From assembly GCA_963082875.1 (NCBI GenBank), contig OY720097.1:16562501-16626500 (forward strand): a stretch of DNA of 64,000 bases. Direction: 5' to 3'. Below the pieces are notes generated by a model. That model was not told the DNA's origin. It did not search any database and was given only the letters and a program-made list of their open reading frames with translations. Source of the DNA: Corella eumyota (taxonomy: Eukaryota; Chordata; Ascidiacea; Phlebobranchia; Corellidae). The translations under genes were made by a program, and so were the position numbers. Below are positions 1-12,600 of the stretch, one piece after another. Position 1 is the first letter of the stretch, and each line of letters opens with the position of its first letter.

Positions 1-302
1 TTTTTAAAATATAATTTTAATCGCATGTTGGCGCTTTAGAGTTAACAGTCAGCTGTGAACTGACTGATCAACAGTCATCGACGTAGCATATAGTTGTATA
101 ACGAAAAACTTATTATATTTTTCTTAGTAAATTTAGCTTGCCTAAGATGATAATAAAATTATTTAAGTAAATTAGTATTAAAATAATTCTAGTGCTTAAG
201 ACTACAGTGTTAAACTAAACGGTAGATTTAAACGTATAAATTTTTTATTTGATTAGGTTAAGAAGGTTAAAAGTAAATTAAAGAATTTGTAAATAAAACA
301 AA
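1..302 (+). other. 5' flank of the ArfGAP-like gene
   Basis: No coding segment is visible. The first ~110 bases are less AT-rich than what follows and could be promoter sequence (CAGCTG E-box near 51, ACGT core near 80). In the frame of the downstream ATG there is a TAA at 294-296, and no AG lies between it and the ATG, so the downstream exon cannot extend upstream in frame. Confidence 0.4.
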
Positions 303-3300
303 ATGAGTGATCTAACTGTTCATGCCGTCCCAGCAAGTTCGATACAAACAAGTGCTCCCAAATCCACTATCACTAAAAAGAGAAATCCAAAACCTAAAAA
401 AGGGGTAAGCAGCCAATTACCAATATTTTTCAGAAAACTTGTATTACAAACTTTGATTTAAAAAAAATTATTTTAAACTTTAATTTTCATAAATGTAGCT
501 TGGAACCAAAAAACTAGGATCACAGAAAGTATCGAAAGCTGACTTTGCGCTATTGGAAAAAAATGCTGAGGAAGCAGATCAGACATCTTTAAACCCGAAC
601 CTTGGACATGAAAGAAAATCATCATCTTCTATAGAAAAGTAAATATCTAACCTGGTTTAAAATTTAAAATATCTAACCTGGTTTAAAACAGAATTGTTTT
701 TATCTCGTTTTTAATCTATATTGTCAGTTTTTTGAATTAAGAATAAATCAAAACCCAAAAACTAAAAGAGTTAAATAAAATTTATACAATTTTGTTAGAT
801 ATTGGCACCTAAATTTTTAATTTAAATTTGTTTGGCTGAGATGAATAATTATGATTTTTATAGCCCACCTAACATGATCAATTTATTTTAAGGTGTTAGT
901 TACAGTACTTGTGTTATTTATAAGAATGTGCTAACTTTTTTATTAATATATTTTCGCAGTACTGAGTCACTAAGGTTAGCTTACCAGGATATATCAAACA
1001 AGGAAAAAAATGACAACATGAAACTTAACAAAATGGACAGTAGCAAAAAACATCAGGCTGAACGCTTAGGAATGGGCATGGGAAAAACAGAGTAATTTAA
1101 TTAAAACTTTGTTATTTTATTTAAGATTTAATAAATGTTATTGCAATATTCAATGCGGTACACTTTAAACTTTATTAATAGTTTGATTTTTTTCAATCTT
1201 AAAATCCCGATTTGTTTTTAAAAGCAGTTCAACAAACTGTAAAATTAATTACTTCCTTTCAGAAATCAGAAAAAAAAAATCATTTTACCTATTGAAAAAA
1301 ATCATTTTACCTACTGTGTAAGAGTACTGTAGTTGACTAAAATCACATTTAAGTGTTACATATGCAGTAGGAAAATCTATTTTTTTAATGTTAACCACAA
1401 AAAATTTTTTTTAAATATTTTATCATTGTAAGGGCAGTAGGGAATAATTGTATATATAAGAAATTGTGTTCTCATAAAACTTTTATTAATTTAGAAAAAT
1501 TTAAAACAACTTTATGTTTATATTTAACAGGGATGTATCACATATGTTAAGCATGGTGACAATCGACCAAATAAATCCAACAAAATCTTCAAGAAAAGGA
1601 AGATACAAACATGATGAAGATACTTTTTATGATTCTTTTTCTTCTAGGTAATTCAAATTCTATAAAATAATTTGTTTATTTAGATTATTAGACGTTAGCA
1701 GATTAACCTTTTATGTTTTTGATATTTTGTTTGATGTTTGCAACCAAATTTGTAAACTGACTGCAAGATTGAAAAAGTTGTTTATTTAAAATTGTACAGC
1801 TATAAAGCAACACTTTTATTTGCTTCTTTATTGTTTTACTATCAAACTCGTTGACCTTAATTTTATACTTAAGAAGGTAGTATTTATAACACACAATAAA
1901 ATATTTTTTTTGTTATGTATGGTAGGCTACTAACAAAAATTAAACGTTTTAAATTTAAATTAGAAAAATTTTAAATTTAAATCTTGTACTATTTATTTTT
2001 AAATTATTAAATTTTAAACTGCATGATTAGAAGTCGAAAAAATCGGTGGGAGGAAAGTGAGAGTGACTCAGACTCGGACATTAAATCAACATCTAAAAGA
2101 TCCGATTTCTCCTACTCGGAGGGCTCTAAAGTCGATCACAAAGTTCCTTCTTACAGCTCAATAACTCCAATTGAATCACACATGAATTCAGGAAACAATG
2201 TCTTTCTATCCTCTACCAAAACCGCTGAACCTAAAAACAATAGGCATAGAAAGTAGGTTTGAATATTTTTATACTTAATTATCCATTAATAAATGTACTA
2301 CTTATCTTTTTGTATGAGCAAGGCACTTGGAACCCTTTTGTTGTATGATTTAGTTAACTTTGAATTTATTATAATCATATAGAGTGCTAAGGCCTATTTT
2401 TTTTTAAACTTTTATAAGACTTAATAATATCATAGGTCATTTAATTAACAGTATAATTAACTACCTAATATGCTCAAATGTCTAATTGCATCATATAACC
2501 ATACAACCTACACATAATTTTTTTATATACACCTTGTGTTTTTTTTTATTAAATAGAATATGTCAGGTTAGATTGTTCCATATTATTTGCATTGTTGATT
2601 TTATTTGAAATTTGTTAAAAGTCATATATATGTCAATAAAACAGCATTCAAAAAAACATTTGTTTTCGTTTTTTTCTTTGTGTAAACTAACTAATTGGTC
2701 AGAGTCAAATCATGTAATTTAAATTGGACTTTGAGCTGTTTTATTTACATAGAACTTGACCTTTGTATGGCATATATCTCTTATGCTTTAAATATTTTTG
2801 TTACTACTTGCATTAGAAATGTTTTTTGAAAAGTTTAAAATTTTCTTTAAAATTTAATGGCAAACTATTTTAATTTATGATAAGAAAATGGTAGGTGAAA
2901 CTTGATTTTTACTAAAAAAAATGTTTTTGTTTATTTAACAGCGTTAAAGCAACTTCTAAAAATGAGGAATCATTTGGGGAAAAATATAAAGGTGCAAAAT
3001 CGATTTCTTCTGATATGCTGTTTGGAGACAACAGCGAAAACGTAAATTGCAATTTTTTTTTGGTTCTAAACTTATTTACATTTTGGTTTAATTTTTGAAT
3101 AAAATTTTTTTTTAATTTAATTAAAGTCACTACTAAATCAGTGTGGAATATGCTTTTTAGTTAAAGTGTTATTAAAAAAATTTTTTTTTGTTTCTATCAT
3201 TTAGAAATAATCTTCGAAACTAAATTCCCACTAAAAAATGTTTCTAGTATTCTAACCAAGCTAACATGCGAAGGTTTGAGGGTAGTAGCTCGATATCGAG

Positions 3301-3742
3301 TGATGATTTTTATGGGAGGGACACACGATCAACAAACCATGTCCCTGGGGTAGGTGAGGTAAGAGATGGGGTAAAAGAAGGGGTCAGAAGTGTTGCCGGA
3401 AAATTATCGTCTTTGGCTTCAGGGATTGCTAACACTATTCAGGTTAGTTTTAAAAATTTTTAAAATACTTTATGGTTAAAAATTAGTAAAATTTTTTTTT
3501 AGATTAATAAATATATGTAGCGGCATTTTAGAATGTAGATTAGAAATATAAACTTAGAAGTTTTCTTTTGTTAGTTTAGTAATGGTAAAAAAAATCCAAT
3601 TGGTTACTCAAATAATGTTTTCGTATTAAATGTTGTACTGGTTTAAAAGTACAAGGGTGTTACTGATGTTTAAGTACCTTACTATTTCAACATTTAAAAT
3701 AAACAAGCTTTAAATTTATTATCACAGGACCGCTATGGTTAA
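303..3742 (+). CDS. ARFGAP2/3: ArfGAP2/3-like protein, C-terminal two thirds (GAP domain not in window)
   Basis: ArfGAP2 and ArfGAP3 stimulate GTP hydrolysis on ARF1 and act with coatomer (COPI) at the Golgi. Eight exons join in phase: 303-404, 499-638, 960-1091, 1531-1647, 2031-2252, 2942-3041, 3248-3442, 3728-3742 (1023 nt, 340 aa plus TAA). Family blocks follow in the known order: the Lys/Gly-rich KPKKG-LGTKKLGSQKVS (~30-46), SLRLAYQDI (~84), QAERLGMGMGK (~111), VSHMLSMVTI (~126), a Ser/Asp stretch (~170), AKSISSDMLFG (~256), SSSISSDDFYG (~283) and the C-terminal GVKEGVRSVAGKLSSLASG...DRYG that closes these proteins. Human family members have ~520 residues with an N-terminal ~120-residue Cys4 GAP domain, which is absent here. 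Either the GAP exons lie left of the window and splice into this exon (an AG at 332-333 is in a usable phase), or ATG 303 starts a GAP-less form. The identity of the tail is very secure; the start is not. Confidence 0.9.
641..688 (+). repeat. 22-bp direct duplication in ArfGAP intron 2
   Basis: The 22-base word at 641-662 is repeated exactly at 667-688, 4 bases further on. It begins 2 bases inside intron 2 (donor GT 639-640), so the duplication sits right at the 5' splice site without copying the donor GT. Confidence 0.85.
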
Positions 3743-4294
3743 TCTTTTGCAGTACGTGTTCTACTACTACCCAGCATGCAGTTTAAAACATTGCAATTAG
3801 TATACTGTCTCTAGTACTGCTTTTTTTCTGCAATTTAGTGTTTAAAAATGGTGAGGTGATACAGTTTTTTTGTTTTAAATTTGGTGGTTGTACTGTTTAA
3901 ATGAAATTAAGATTTATTTATTTAAGTTTATTTTTTTGTTACCTGTTTGGTTGTTGTGTAAATGAACTTTATTTTATGCATTGTTTTTTTGAGAGGTCAA
4001 ACAGTGTTTGTTAAAGCCTTATTGTAGTTCCTTTATTAAAATTCATACAGTTGTTATTCTTTAAAAGAGAAAAAAAGATGTTTATTATATCTGTTGCTTT
4101 GATATAATACAAGTTTTTCAGAGATTAAAATGAGTGTTTTATTGTAAGTTGCAAAGGGTGCATTGCAAATTCTTTTTAAATTATTTAAAAAAAATTGTGA
4201 TTACGTTGAAAAAGTTCAAATGGAAATTTTATTTAATTTTATTATTCCCAATTCATATTTACACAAAATTTTATTTCTTTAACTTTTTTGCCGG
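3743..4294. other. Intergenic region between convergent genes
   Basis: It holds the 3' UTR of the ArfGAP-like gene and the short 3' UTR of the UNC93A-like gene. No clear AATAAA follows the plus-strand stop. No further gene was seen. Confidence 0.6.
4270..4275 (-). terminator. Poly(A) signal AATAAA of the UNC93A-like gene
   Basis: TTTATT on the plus strand reads AATAAA on the minus strand, about 20 bases after the TGA at 4295-4297. This suggests a very short 3' UTR. Confidence 0.6.
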
Positions 4295-7200
4295 TCAGTT
4301 CTTTATGTGAACACAGTTATTGTGAAATCGGTATTCGGCCCCAATATAACACAGTATACCACATATCAATGTACCAATCAACAAATAAAGTTTAAAGATC
4401 AAGCATACTGATGCACTGAGAGCGAATCCGATAAATATTCCGCACGCCGCCCAGAAGTTCCATAAACTAAATGCTGCCGCTGTATTACGTGGAAAGTACT
4501 TCGCATAAGTACCTGGGAAAAAATATTGTTAAATAAATAGTTTGTAAAATGATATTTTATTTTACCACTTACTGTTAATTAGTGGCTCCCATAATCCAGC
4601 GTTAAAGCCAAGCAAAATTGCCATTACGTATACTGAAATCAAATCATTTTGATCAGGAGTCCATTTAAAAGTCCTGCAAAAGTACATAAGGTTAGACAAA
4701 ACGCAAAATCCCATACGTTTTTTTATTATCATATTTAAAGACAATTTAAGTGTGAAAACAATATACTTTAATAACTAACAAGCTAGTTAACGTTTTAACA
4801 GAAATCCCAAATTTACCAAATATAGTTAGCAATGTCGATTATCGCAGCAACCATGTACAATAAATGCGGTCCGGATTTCGGCATAACTTTCCCCAATAAA
4901 AAAGATGACGTCATACTCGATGTGCCGAAAACTATCATAACCAATCCAACCTGAAACATTTTGTTCATGATTAAAAAAATTAAAATCTTATATTTTAAAT
5001 TACGGCTAAAATATATATTTTCTCATTCAATGGTAATAGAATTAATATAACTTACGCTAGACACACCCATTGTGCATGATATAAACGCTCTGGTAAACTC
5101 GGATAAGCAGTAAGAGAGAAACACTCCAAAATAAAGCGAAATTGGGGATATTAAAAGTTGTTGAATTGATATCATTTGCTTAAATACTGCAGAAAGACTC
5201 TTAATAACTTTTGGACGATTTTCAGGTTTACGTTTTTGGCCGTTGTTATTTTCAAGTGAAGTTTCAATAAGAAATGGGTTCGTTTTGTTATTTGCATTAG
5301 GAAATCCATATCGACTTTTGAAAGATCCATTTTCTAACAAAAAAACAAACTTTTTACTACTTTTTTACACGTCTTAAACTTTCGGTTGGTCCAATTAATG
5401 TTAAGTGATAAAAGTATATTTTGTAAAGGCATAACACCAAATCGTACAATGACGTATAGGAAAACGATAAATAAACAAGTTAATTTTACAAACCTTTTCG
5501 TTGTTGCTTTTTGTTGATGCTTTGGGTTTGACGTGGCATGGGATCCAAAAGGTAATAATGTATAAGCATGGCTGTAATATGCATCACAATAAATCCGCCA
5601 AATAATAAATAAACACCTAGCGTATTCTTAACAGTATATCGGGACAACTCTGAGGTGGGCATGTTGTCCATTCGAACCTTAAATACGCGTTCAAGATAAA
5701 CACAAACGGATAGGAAATTACTTTGTTTATAGTCAAATAAAAATTGTGTTTGGGTTAATACGAGTTCTAAAGCTTAAATGATACTAAATTATGTGTTTAG
5801 AGTTGGTGTTATTATTTCCCACCATAACTGAAGAGTTTTGTTATTAATACTTTGTAAATAGCGATTTTAAATCCGTTTTACCGTCATCCGCAGATTTTAT
5901 ATGACGTAATGATCTTAATTACGTAATATTTACCACACATTCAGCGATTCCACACATGCTCATGTCAGTAAAATTCTTTGCGGAAAACTCATTGGTTTCG
6001 TTAAGATATGTTATATTTAAAGATTCGGTACCCATTAGAAATGACCGATCTCCCAATGCCACAAAAGACAGCACATTTCCAACAACCTGTATACATACTT
6101 GTTACATTAGCATAGCATTTTTAACAAACTTACTTGTTTAAATAAATTTAAGCTGTTTATTTAACCTGACTAGCTTTGACAATCGAAAAATATCTTCCAA
6201 AGAACCGACTTAGAATCGCGCTTTTGCCTTTCGGTATGTTGTTCACATAAGATTCGTTTGCGTGTTTTTTCCTATTCACCCAAGCCATAGCCGAATCGGC
6301 GGGTGACGTCACAGAACTTAGGTTCATTCCTCCGTATGTTGACACGGAATTTGCGTGTTCCGGATTGTGCGATGACGTCATGTATGACGTAATCGAAAAG
6401 GTGGCCTGCGATTGTTTTAACTGCTTGAGTTTCCAGTATTTTTCACCGTAGTAAGTCACTAGTACAGACATGGAGGCCCAGCAGCAAGCTTCGCCGAAGC
6501 CCAAAATCACAGCTGATGGAATGAGAGTGTAAAAACCTTTAAAACATCAACATCTGTTTTACATATTCGGTTAAACAGGCGATATATTTAGGAATGAAAT
6601 TGATATTACTTAGGAAAAACCGCTTTTCAAATATCTGCAAAATTGCCACGCTATTTTATATATACAAGTCAGTACATAATTTTAGGTGTGTATATAGCTA
6701 TGAAGCATACTTGGGTAGAAATTTGCCGCACAATATATCAGGTAAGTCATTTCACTTATAATCAACGAGGTCTTTGCTCCAAAATAATCAATCGCAATTG
6801 GTGTCAAAAATAAGGCCCACAAAACGGAAGACACATAACCAACGGTAAGGCCAATTGTCCCGAGACTATCTCGTATATTAATACTGCTTTGAAGATTGAT
6901 TAAACCTAAAGCATTAAAACAATAAATGTATGTGGCGTATGATATTAATATGTTTTAATATAAAACTATATATTTAACATTTGAACACCTGCTAAGAATT
7001 AGAAAAAAAATTTCATATTAAAACAATGATAAGTTGATTTAAAATGTTTGTGTTTAATATAGTCTAACTGTTTTTACCGTAATAAGCTGATATATTTAAA
7101 AGTATTCCTAAAGAAGCAATATGAAGTTGTCTGTATATCTTATATCCCGTATCTTCTATCGGCGCTGCGTTTTCCGTGTTCTTTTCTGAAATTTTGTTTT

Positions 7201-7360
7201 TAATTACGACTAGTAAAAATAATGAAATTTAATACATAAATTTAACTTAGTCGTCGTTTTAATATTTACCCTTCTTCGGTTCAATACTTATTTGACGTGG
7301 CCGAAAGTATTTCAAGTACGGACTTGTCCGTTCCGTATTTTCGTTAATATCCACATCCAT
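4295..7360 (-). CDS. UNC93A: UNC93A-like multi-pass membrane protein, complete
   Basis: UNC-93 proteins are 11-12-pass members of the major facilitator fold. Nematode UNC-93 regulates a two-pore K+ channel; UNC93A has no settled substrate. Ten exons in phase, high to low: 7360-7270, 7185-7078, 6905-6711, 6536-6166, 6086-5934, 5677-5494, 5333-5056, 4950-4817, 4673-4573, 4512-4295 (1833 nt, 610 aa plus TGA). Family landmarks: LHIASLGILLNISAYYGLINLQSS in TM1 (~45-70), SFYTLIPSAVILGFGEACCW (~132-151; human form ends in a WYTLIPAS-type block), MCGIAEC (~300), EFTRAFISCTMG (~445) and a C-terminal helix pair ending near ICGILCYIG. The ATG opens exon 1 with a 44-residue hydrophilic N-terminus. Oddity: exon 4 inserts ~70 Ser/Thr-rich hydrophilic residues between TM4 and TM5 where human UNC93A has a short loop. 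A GTTTGT at 5493-5488 gives a second possible donor, but only 5494 keeps the frame. Confidence 0.9.
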
Positions 7361-8319
7361 GTTATTTAACAAAATATTTTAACTAAGTTCGATTAAACTA
7401 ATTTTATAAATAAAATGAAAAAATTTTGTAAATAAAATTTCCTACAAATGCTGATTTTGTTTAAGACGGCTTATTTGCTAATTACTGATTAAAAATAATT
7501 ATAGCTGCTTTTATTGACAGGACTGACATATCGATTATTGCCATGTATTCGACACATTACTTACTATAGGTTTTAGAATGAGAATATGCTCAATTTTTTT
7601 TTTAAATAGTTTTAATGTTGTGTTTATATTTGATCGGGAAATGTAAACGACAAAGAAGTTTGATTTCCTATTTTCTTAATCGCTGTCGTACGTCAAGAAA
7701 TGTTTATGCTGACTTGGTTTATGTTTTAGCTCAAACGTGTAAAATCAATTTAACAAATCTAACATTAAAAAAATGTGGGTAAAAATATATATTTTATGTT
7801 TATCGAATTTCATTAATTTTACATACGTAAGTTTTTATGTACCAAATACAATGCAAAAAAGAAAAAGAAAAATTATTTTTATTTTGGTTCCACACTATTG
7901 ACTTTTCGGTTTTAAGAAAAAATGTAAACAACGAACATGTTATCACATCAGTTCTTTTTAGTTAAAAAAAATGCAATCAAAGTTGTACTTGAAAAAGAAA
8001 CAAATCAAAGTACAAAACAAAACGACAGAAATGTACAAAACTTAATATTACGAAGTATTTGTTATTATGGATTACTACAAATGACAATGCTGAAGTAATA
8101 GTAACTAATAAAAACTCTCTATAATTATGTTTTTAATCAAATGACAGTAATTTGTTTTACTTACTGCATATCACATTTAAAAAACTGTATTTAAAATTCT
8201 AAATTATTACATAAAAAATATATTTTGAAATATTTTGACTAAAATATTTAAGCAGTAAAAAAGAAAGAATTTTTATTCATTAAAAAAAACATAAAAACCG
8301 TGTGTTTATCAAAGCGTAC
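7361..8319. other. 5' flank of the UNC93A-like gene and spacer
   Basis: AT-rich, with many homopolymer runs and no supported exon. Promoter sequence for the minus-strand UNC93A-like gene should lie in its first few hundred bases. No TATA box or other decisive element was recognised. Confidence 0.4.
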
Positions 8320-8382
8320 CTGAGCACTTGTATAACTCGTGTATCACTTTGCCGATGGCGACCTTACGAACTACTTGGTTGG
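8320..8382 (-). CDS. Isolated exon-like island, unassigned
   Basis: A 63-base GC-richer island surrounded by AT-rich DNA. On the minus strand it is bounded by TTGCCAG and a donor CAG|GTACGC, and it reads NQVVRKVAIGKVIHELYKCS after two leading bases. No partner exon was found and the plus strand is also open here, so this may be an orphan exon, an alternative 5' exon or chance. No function is claimed. Confidence 0.2.
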
Positions 8383-8399
8383 CTGGCAATAGCAAATAC

Positions 8400-8625
8400 A
8401 ACAAAAAATTTGAAAAAATTTTTTTTTTTTAAATTTAATAAAATAATTATTTTATTATAATCGCCCCATATAAACACACCCTTTTTACAAAACGTTAATA
8501 TCTACTTGAGTTATGACAAATTTATCAAATTTATGCAAAATCGTGAAATTTCATATTTCACATTTTTTTGAAACATTATTGGTGTAACTAAGATTAAAAA
8601 TAAAACATTTTTTGTAAATATTTAT
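8400..8625 (+). repeat. Left inverted flank of the satellite array
   Basis: Part of this stretch matches, in reverse complement, the right flank of the array. The 18 bases at 8508-8525 (GAGTTATGACAAATTTAT) are exactly the reverse complement of 26460-26477. A second block at 8576-8590 (ATTGGTGTAACTAAG) corresponds to 26411-26430, and the T-rich runs are collinear. The copies are diverged and gapped. Confidence 0.55.
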
Positions 8626-8960
8626 TAGATCAAAAATTAGTACACTTTTTATTTCTACTAATTTACATTAAAAATATAATAATAAAATATTACTTTACTT
8701 TTACAGGTTTTTAACACGAAAACAGTGCTTTAAGACAAATTTGAAACTGCCTGTTGTTAAACATATCGATTATTTTTTTCACATAAATAAATTCATGCAT
8801 TCATGTTTTTTTGTTTAATTTCTAAACTCATTGTTTAATTTCTTTATATTAAAACAAATTGGTTCGTTGATTGGTCACGTGACAGTAATTAGTTTATTTA
8901 AAGAAGTTAATTGGAATATTTAAAATTATATTTTGTTATTTAACTTAATGCAAAGTTACT

Positions 8961-9036
8961 GACGCCAGCTGGTTTCGAACCCAAGTAAATGGATTTAAAC
9001 GCAAACACCCTAACCATTTTACCATTACGACATCAC
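8961..9036 (-). repeat. tRNA-like (SINE head or tRNA pseudogene) sequence
   Basis: On the minus strand it carries an A-box-like TGGTAAAATGG and, ~30 bases on, a good B box GGTTCGAAACC, the spacing of a Pol III internal promoter. The acceptor and T stems do not pair well, so it is not called as a functional tRNA. It ends about 30 bases from the left edge of the satellite array. Confidence 0.5.
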
Positions 9037-9689
9037 AATCAGGTGTTGCATTTTTACGTACATAAAAATTAATTTTGTATTTTATTAGACGCGCATTGGC
9101 CTAACTAACATTCAAGATAAAACATTTCGCAAAAATTTTCAGTAAAACAAAAGTTTGAGGTAATTTTTATTTTGGGTTTATTAAGGTCACGTCATATTTT
9201 TGGCCTATTGCATACAAATTTAAAAAAAAAAAATAAAAAATTTTAAATCGAAAAATAATTGTTGTGTTAGAACCGCACAGGTCAAATTACTGTGTTTACA
9301 AAATATTTTTCGAAAATATTAGTATTCATAAAAGTTATGAAACTTTTATTAAAAATTTTTGAAATCTTAAAACCTAAAATTTTGTATTTTATTAGACGCG
9401 CATTGGCCTAACTAACATACATGATAAAACGTTTCGCAAAAATTTGCAGTAAAACAAAAGTTTGAGGTAATTTTTATTTTGGGTTTATTTAGGTCACGTG
9501 ATATTTTTGGCTAATGATATTGCATACAAATTTAAAAAAAATAAATAAAAAATTTTAAATCAAAAAATAATTGTTGTGTTAGAACCGCACAGGTCCAATT
9601 ACCGTGTTTACAAAATATTTTTCGAAAATATTGATATTCATAAAAGTTATGAAACTTTTATTAAAAATTTATGAAATCTCAAAATCTGA

Positions 9690-12600
9690 AATTTTATATT
9701 TAATTAGGCGCGCATTGGCCTAACTAACATTCAAGATAAAACATTTTGCAAAAATTTTGAGTAGAACAAAAGTTTGAGATAATTTTTATTTTGGGTTTAA
9801 TTAGGTCACGTGATATTTTTGGCCAATGATATTGCATACAAATTTTTTGAAAAAAAATAAAAAATTTTAAATCAAAAAATAATTGTTGTGTTAGAACCGC
9901 ACAGGTCAAATTACTGTGTTTACAAAATATTTTTTGAAAATATTAATATTCATAAAAGTTATGAAACTTTTATTAAAAATTTATGAAATCTCAAAACCTA
10001 AAATTTTGTATTTTATTAGACGCGCATTGGCCTAACTAACATTCAAGATAAAACATTTCGCAAAAATTTTTAGTAAAACAAAAGTTTGAGGTAATTTTTA
10101 TTTTGGTTTTCATTAGGTCACGTGATATTTTTGGCCAATGAGATTGCATACAAATTTTTTGAAAAAAAATAAAAAATTTTAAATCGAAAAATAATTGTTG
10201 TGTTAGAACCGCACAGGTCAAATTACTGTGTTTACAAAATATTTTTCGAAAATATTAGTATTCATAAAAGTTATGAAACTTTTATTAAAAATTTTTGAAA
10301 TCTTAAAACCTAAAATTTTGTATTTTATTAGACGCGCATTGGCCTAACTAACATACATGATAAAACGTTTCGCAAAAATTTGCAGTAAAACAAAAGTTTG
10401 AGGTAATTTTTATTTTGGGTTTATTTAGGTCACGTGATATTTTTGGCCAATGATATTGCATACAAATTTAAAAAAAAAAAATAAAAAATTTTAAATCAAA
10501 AAATAATTGTTGTGTTAGAACCGCACAGGTCAAATTACTGTGTTTACAAAATATTTTTCGAAAATATTAATATTCATAAAAGTTATGAAACTTTTATTAA
10601 AAATTTATGAAATCTTAAAACCTAAAATTTTGTATTTTATTAGACGCGCCTTGGCCTAACTAACATTCAAGATAAAACATTTCGCAAAAATTTTCAGTAA
10701 AACAAAATTTTGAGGTAATTTTTATTTTGGGTTTAATTAGGTCACGTGATATATTTGGCCAATGATATTGCATACAAATTTTTTGAAAAAAAATAAAAAA
10801 TTTTAAATCAAAAAATAATTGTTGTGTTAGAACCGCACAGGTCAAATTACTGTGTTTACAAAATATTTTTCGAAAATATTAATATTCATAAAAGTTATAA
10901 AACTTTTATTAAAAATTTATGAAATCTTAAAACCTAAAATTTTGTATTTTATTAGACGCGCATTGGCCTAACTAACATTCAAGATAGAACATTTTGCAAA
11001 AATTTTGAGTAGAACAAAAGTTTGAGATAATTTTTATTTTGGGTTTAATTAGGTCACGTGATATTTTTGGCCAATGATATTGCATACAAATTTTTTGAAA
11101 AAAAATAAAAAACTTTAAATCGAAAAATAATTGTTGTGTTAGAACCGCACAGGTCAAATTACTGTGTTTACAAAATATTTTTTGAAAATATTAATATTCA
11201 TAAAAGTTATGAAACTTTTATTAAAAATTTATGAAATCTCAAAACCTAAAATTTTGTATTTTATTAGACGCGCATTGGCCTAACTAACATTCAAGTTAAA
11301 ACATTTCGCAAAAATTTTCAGTAAAACAAAAGTTTGAGGTAATTTTTATTTTGGGTTTAGTTCGGTCACGTCATATTTTTGGCCAATGATATTGCATACA
11401 AATTTAAAAAAAAAAAATTAAAAATTTTAAATCGAAAAATAATTGTTGTGTTAGAACCGCACAGGTCCAATTACCCGTGTTTACAAAATATTTTTCGAAA
11501 ATATTAATATTCATAAAAGTTATGAAACTTTTATTAAAAATTTATGAAATTTTAAAACCTAAAATTTTGTATTTTATTAGACGCGCATTGGCCTAACTAA
11601 CATTCAAGATAAAACATTTCGCAAAAATTTTCAGTAAAACAAAAGTTTGAGGTAATTTTTATTTTGGGTTTAATTAGGTCACGTCATATTTTTGGCCAAT
11701 GATATTGCATACAAATTTTTTGAAAAAAAATAAAAAATTTTAAATCAAAAAATAATTGTTGTGTTAGAACCACACAGGTCCAATTACTGTGTTTACAAAA
11801 TATTTTTCGAAAATATTAATATTCATAAAAGTTATGAAACTTTTATTAAAAATTTATGAAATCTTAAAACCTAAAATTTTGTATTTTATTAGACGCGCAT
11901 TGGCCTAACTAACATTCAAGATAAAACATTTCGCAAAAATTTTCAGTAAAACAAAATTTTGAGGTAATTTTTATTTTGGGTTTAATTAGGTCACGTGATA
12001 TATTTGGCCAATGATATTGCATACAAATTTTTTGAAAAAAAATAAAAAATTTTAAATCAAAAAATAATTGTTGTGTTAGAACCGCACAGGTCAAATTACT
12101 GTGTTTACAAAATATTTTTCGAAAATATTAATATTCATAAAAGTTATAAAACTTTTATTAAAAATTTATGAAATCTTAAAACCTAAAATTTTGTATTTTA
12201 TTAGACGCGCATTGGCCTAACTAACATTCAAGATAGAACATTTTGCAAAAATTTTGAGTAGAACAAAAGTTTGAGATAATTTTTATTTTGGGTTTAATTA
12301 GGTCACGTGATATTTTTGGCCAATGATATTGCATACAAATTTTTTGAAAAAAAATAAAAAACTTTAAATCGAAAAATAATTGTTGTGTTAGAACCGCACA
12401 GGTCAAATTACTGTGTTTACAAAATATTTTTTGAAAATATTAATATTCATAAAAGTTATGAAACTTTTATTAAAAATTTATGAAATCTCAAAACCTAAAA
12501 TTTTGTATTTTATTAGACGCGCATTGGCCTAACTAACATTCAAGATAAAACATTTCGCAAAAATTTTTAGTAAAACAAAAGTTTGAGGTAATTTTTATTT

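Noticed and set aside
1283-1318. Near-duplicate ATCATTTTACCTA words in ArfGAP intron 3
   Set aside because: A local slippage-type duplication of about 20 bases; not informative.
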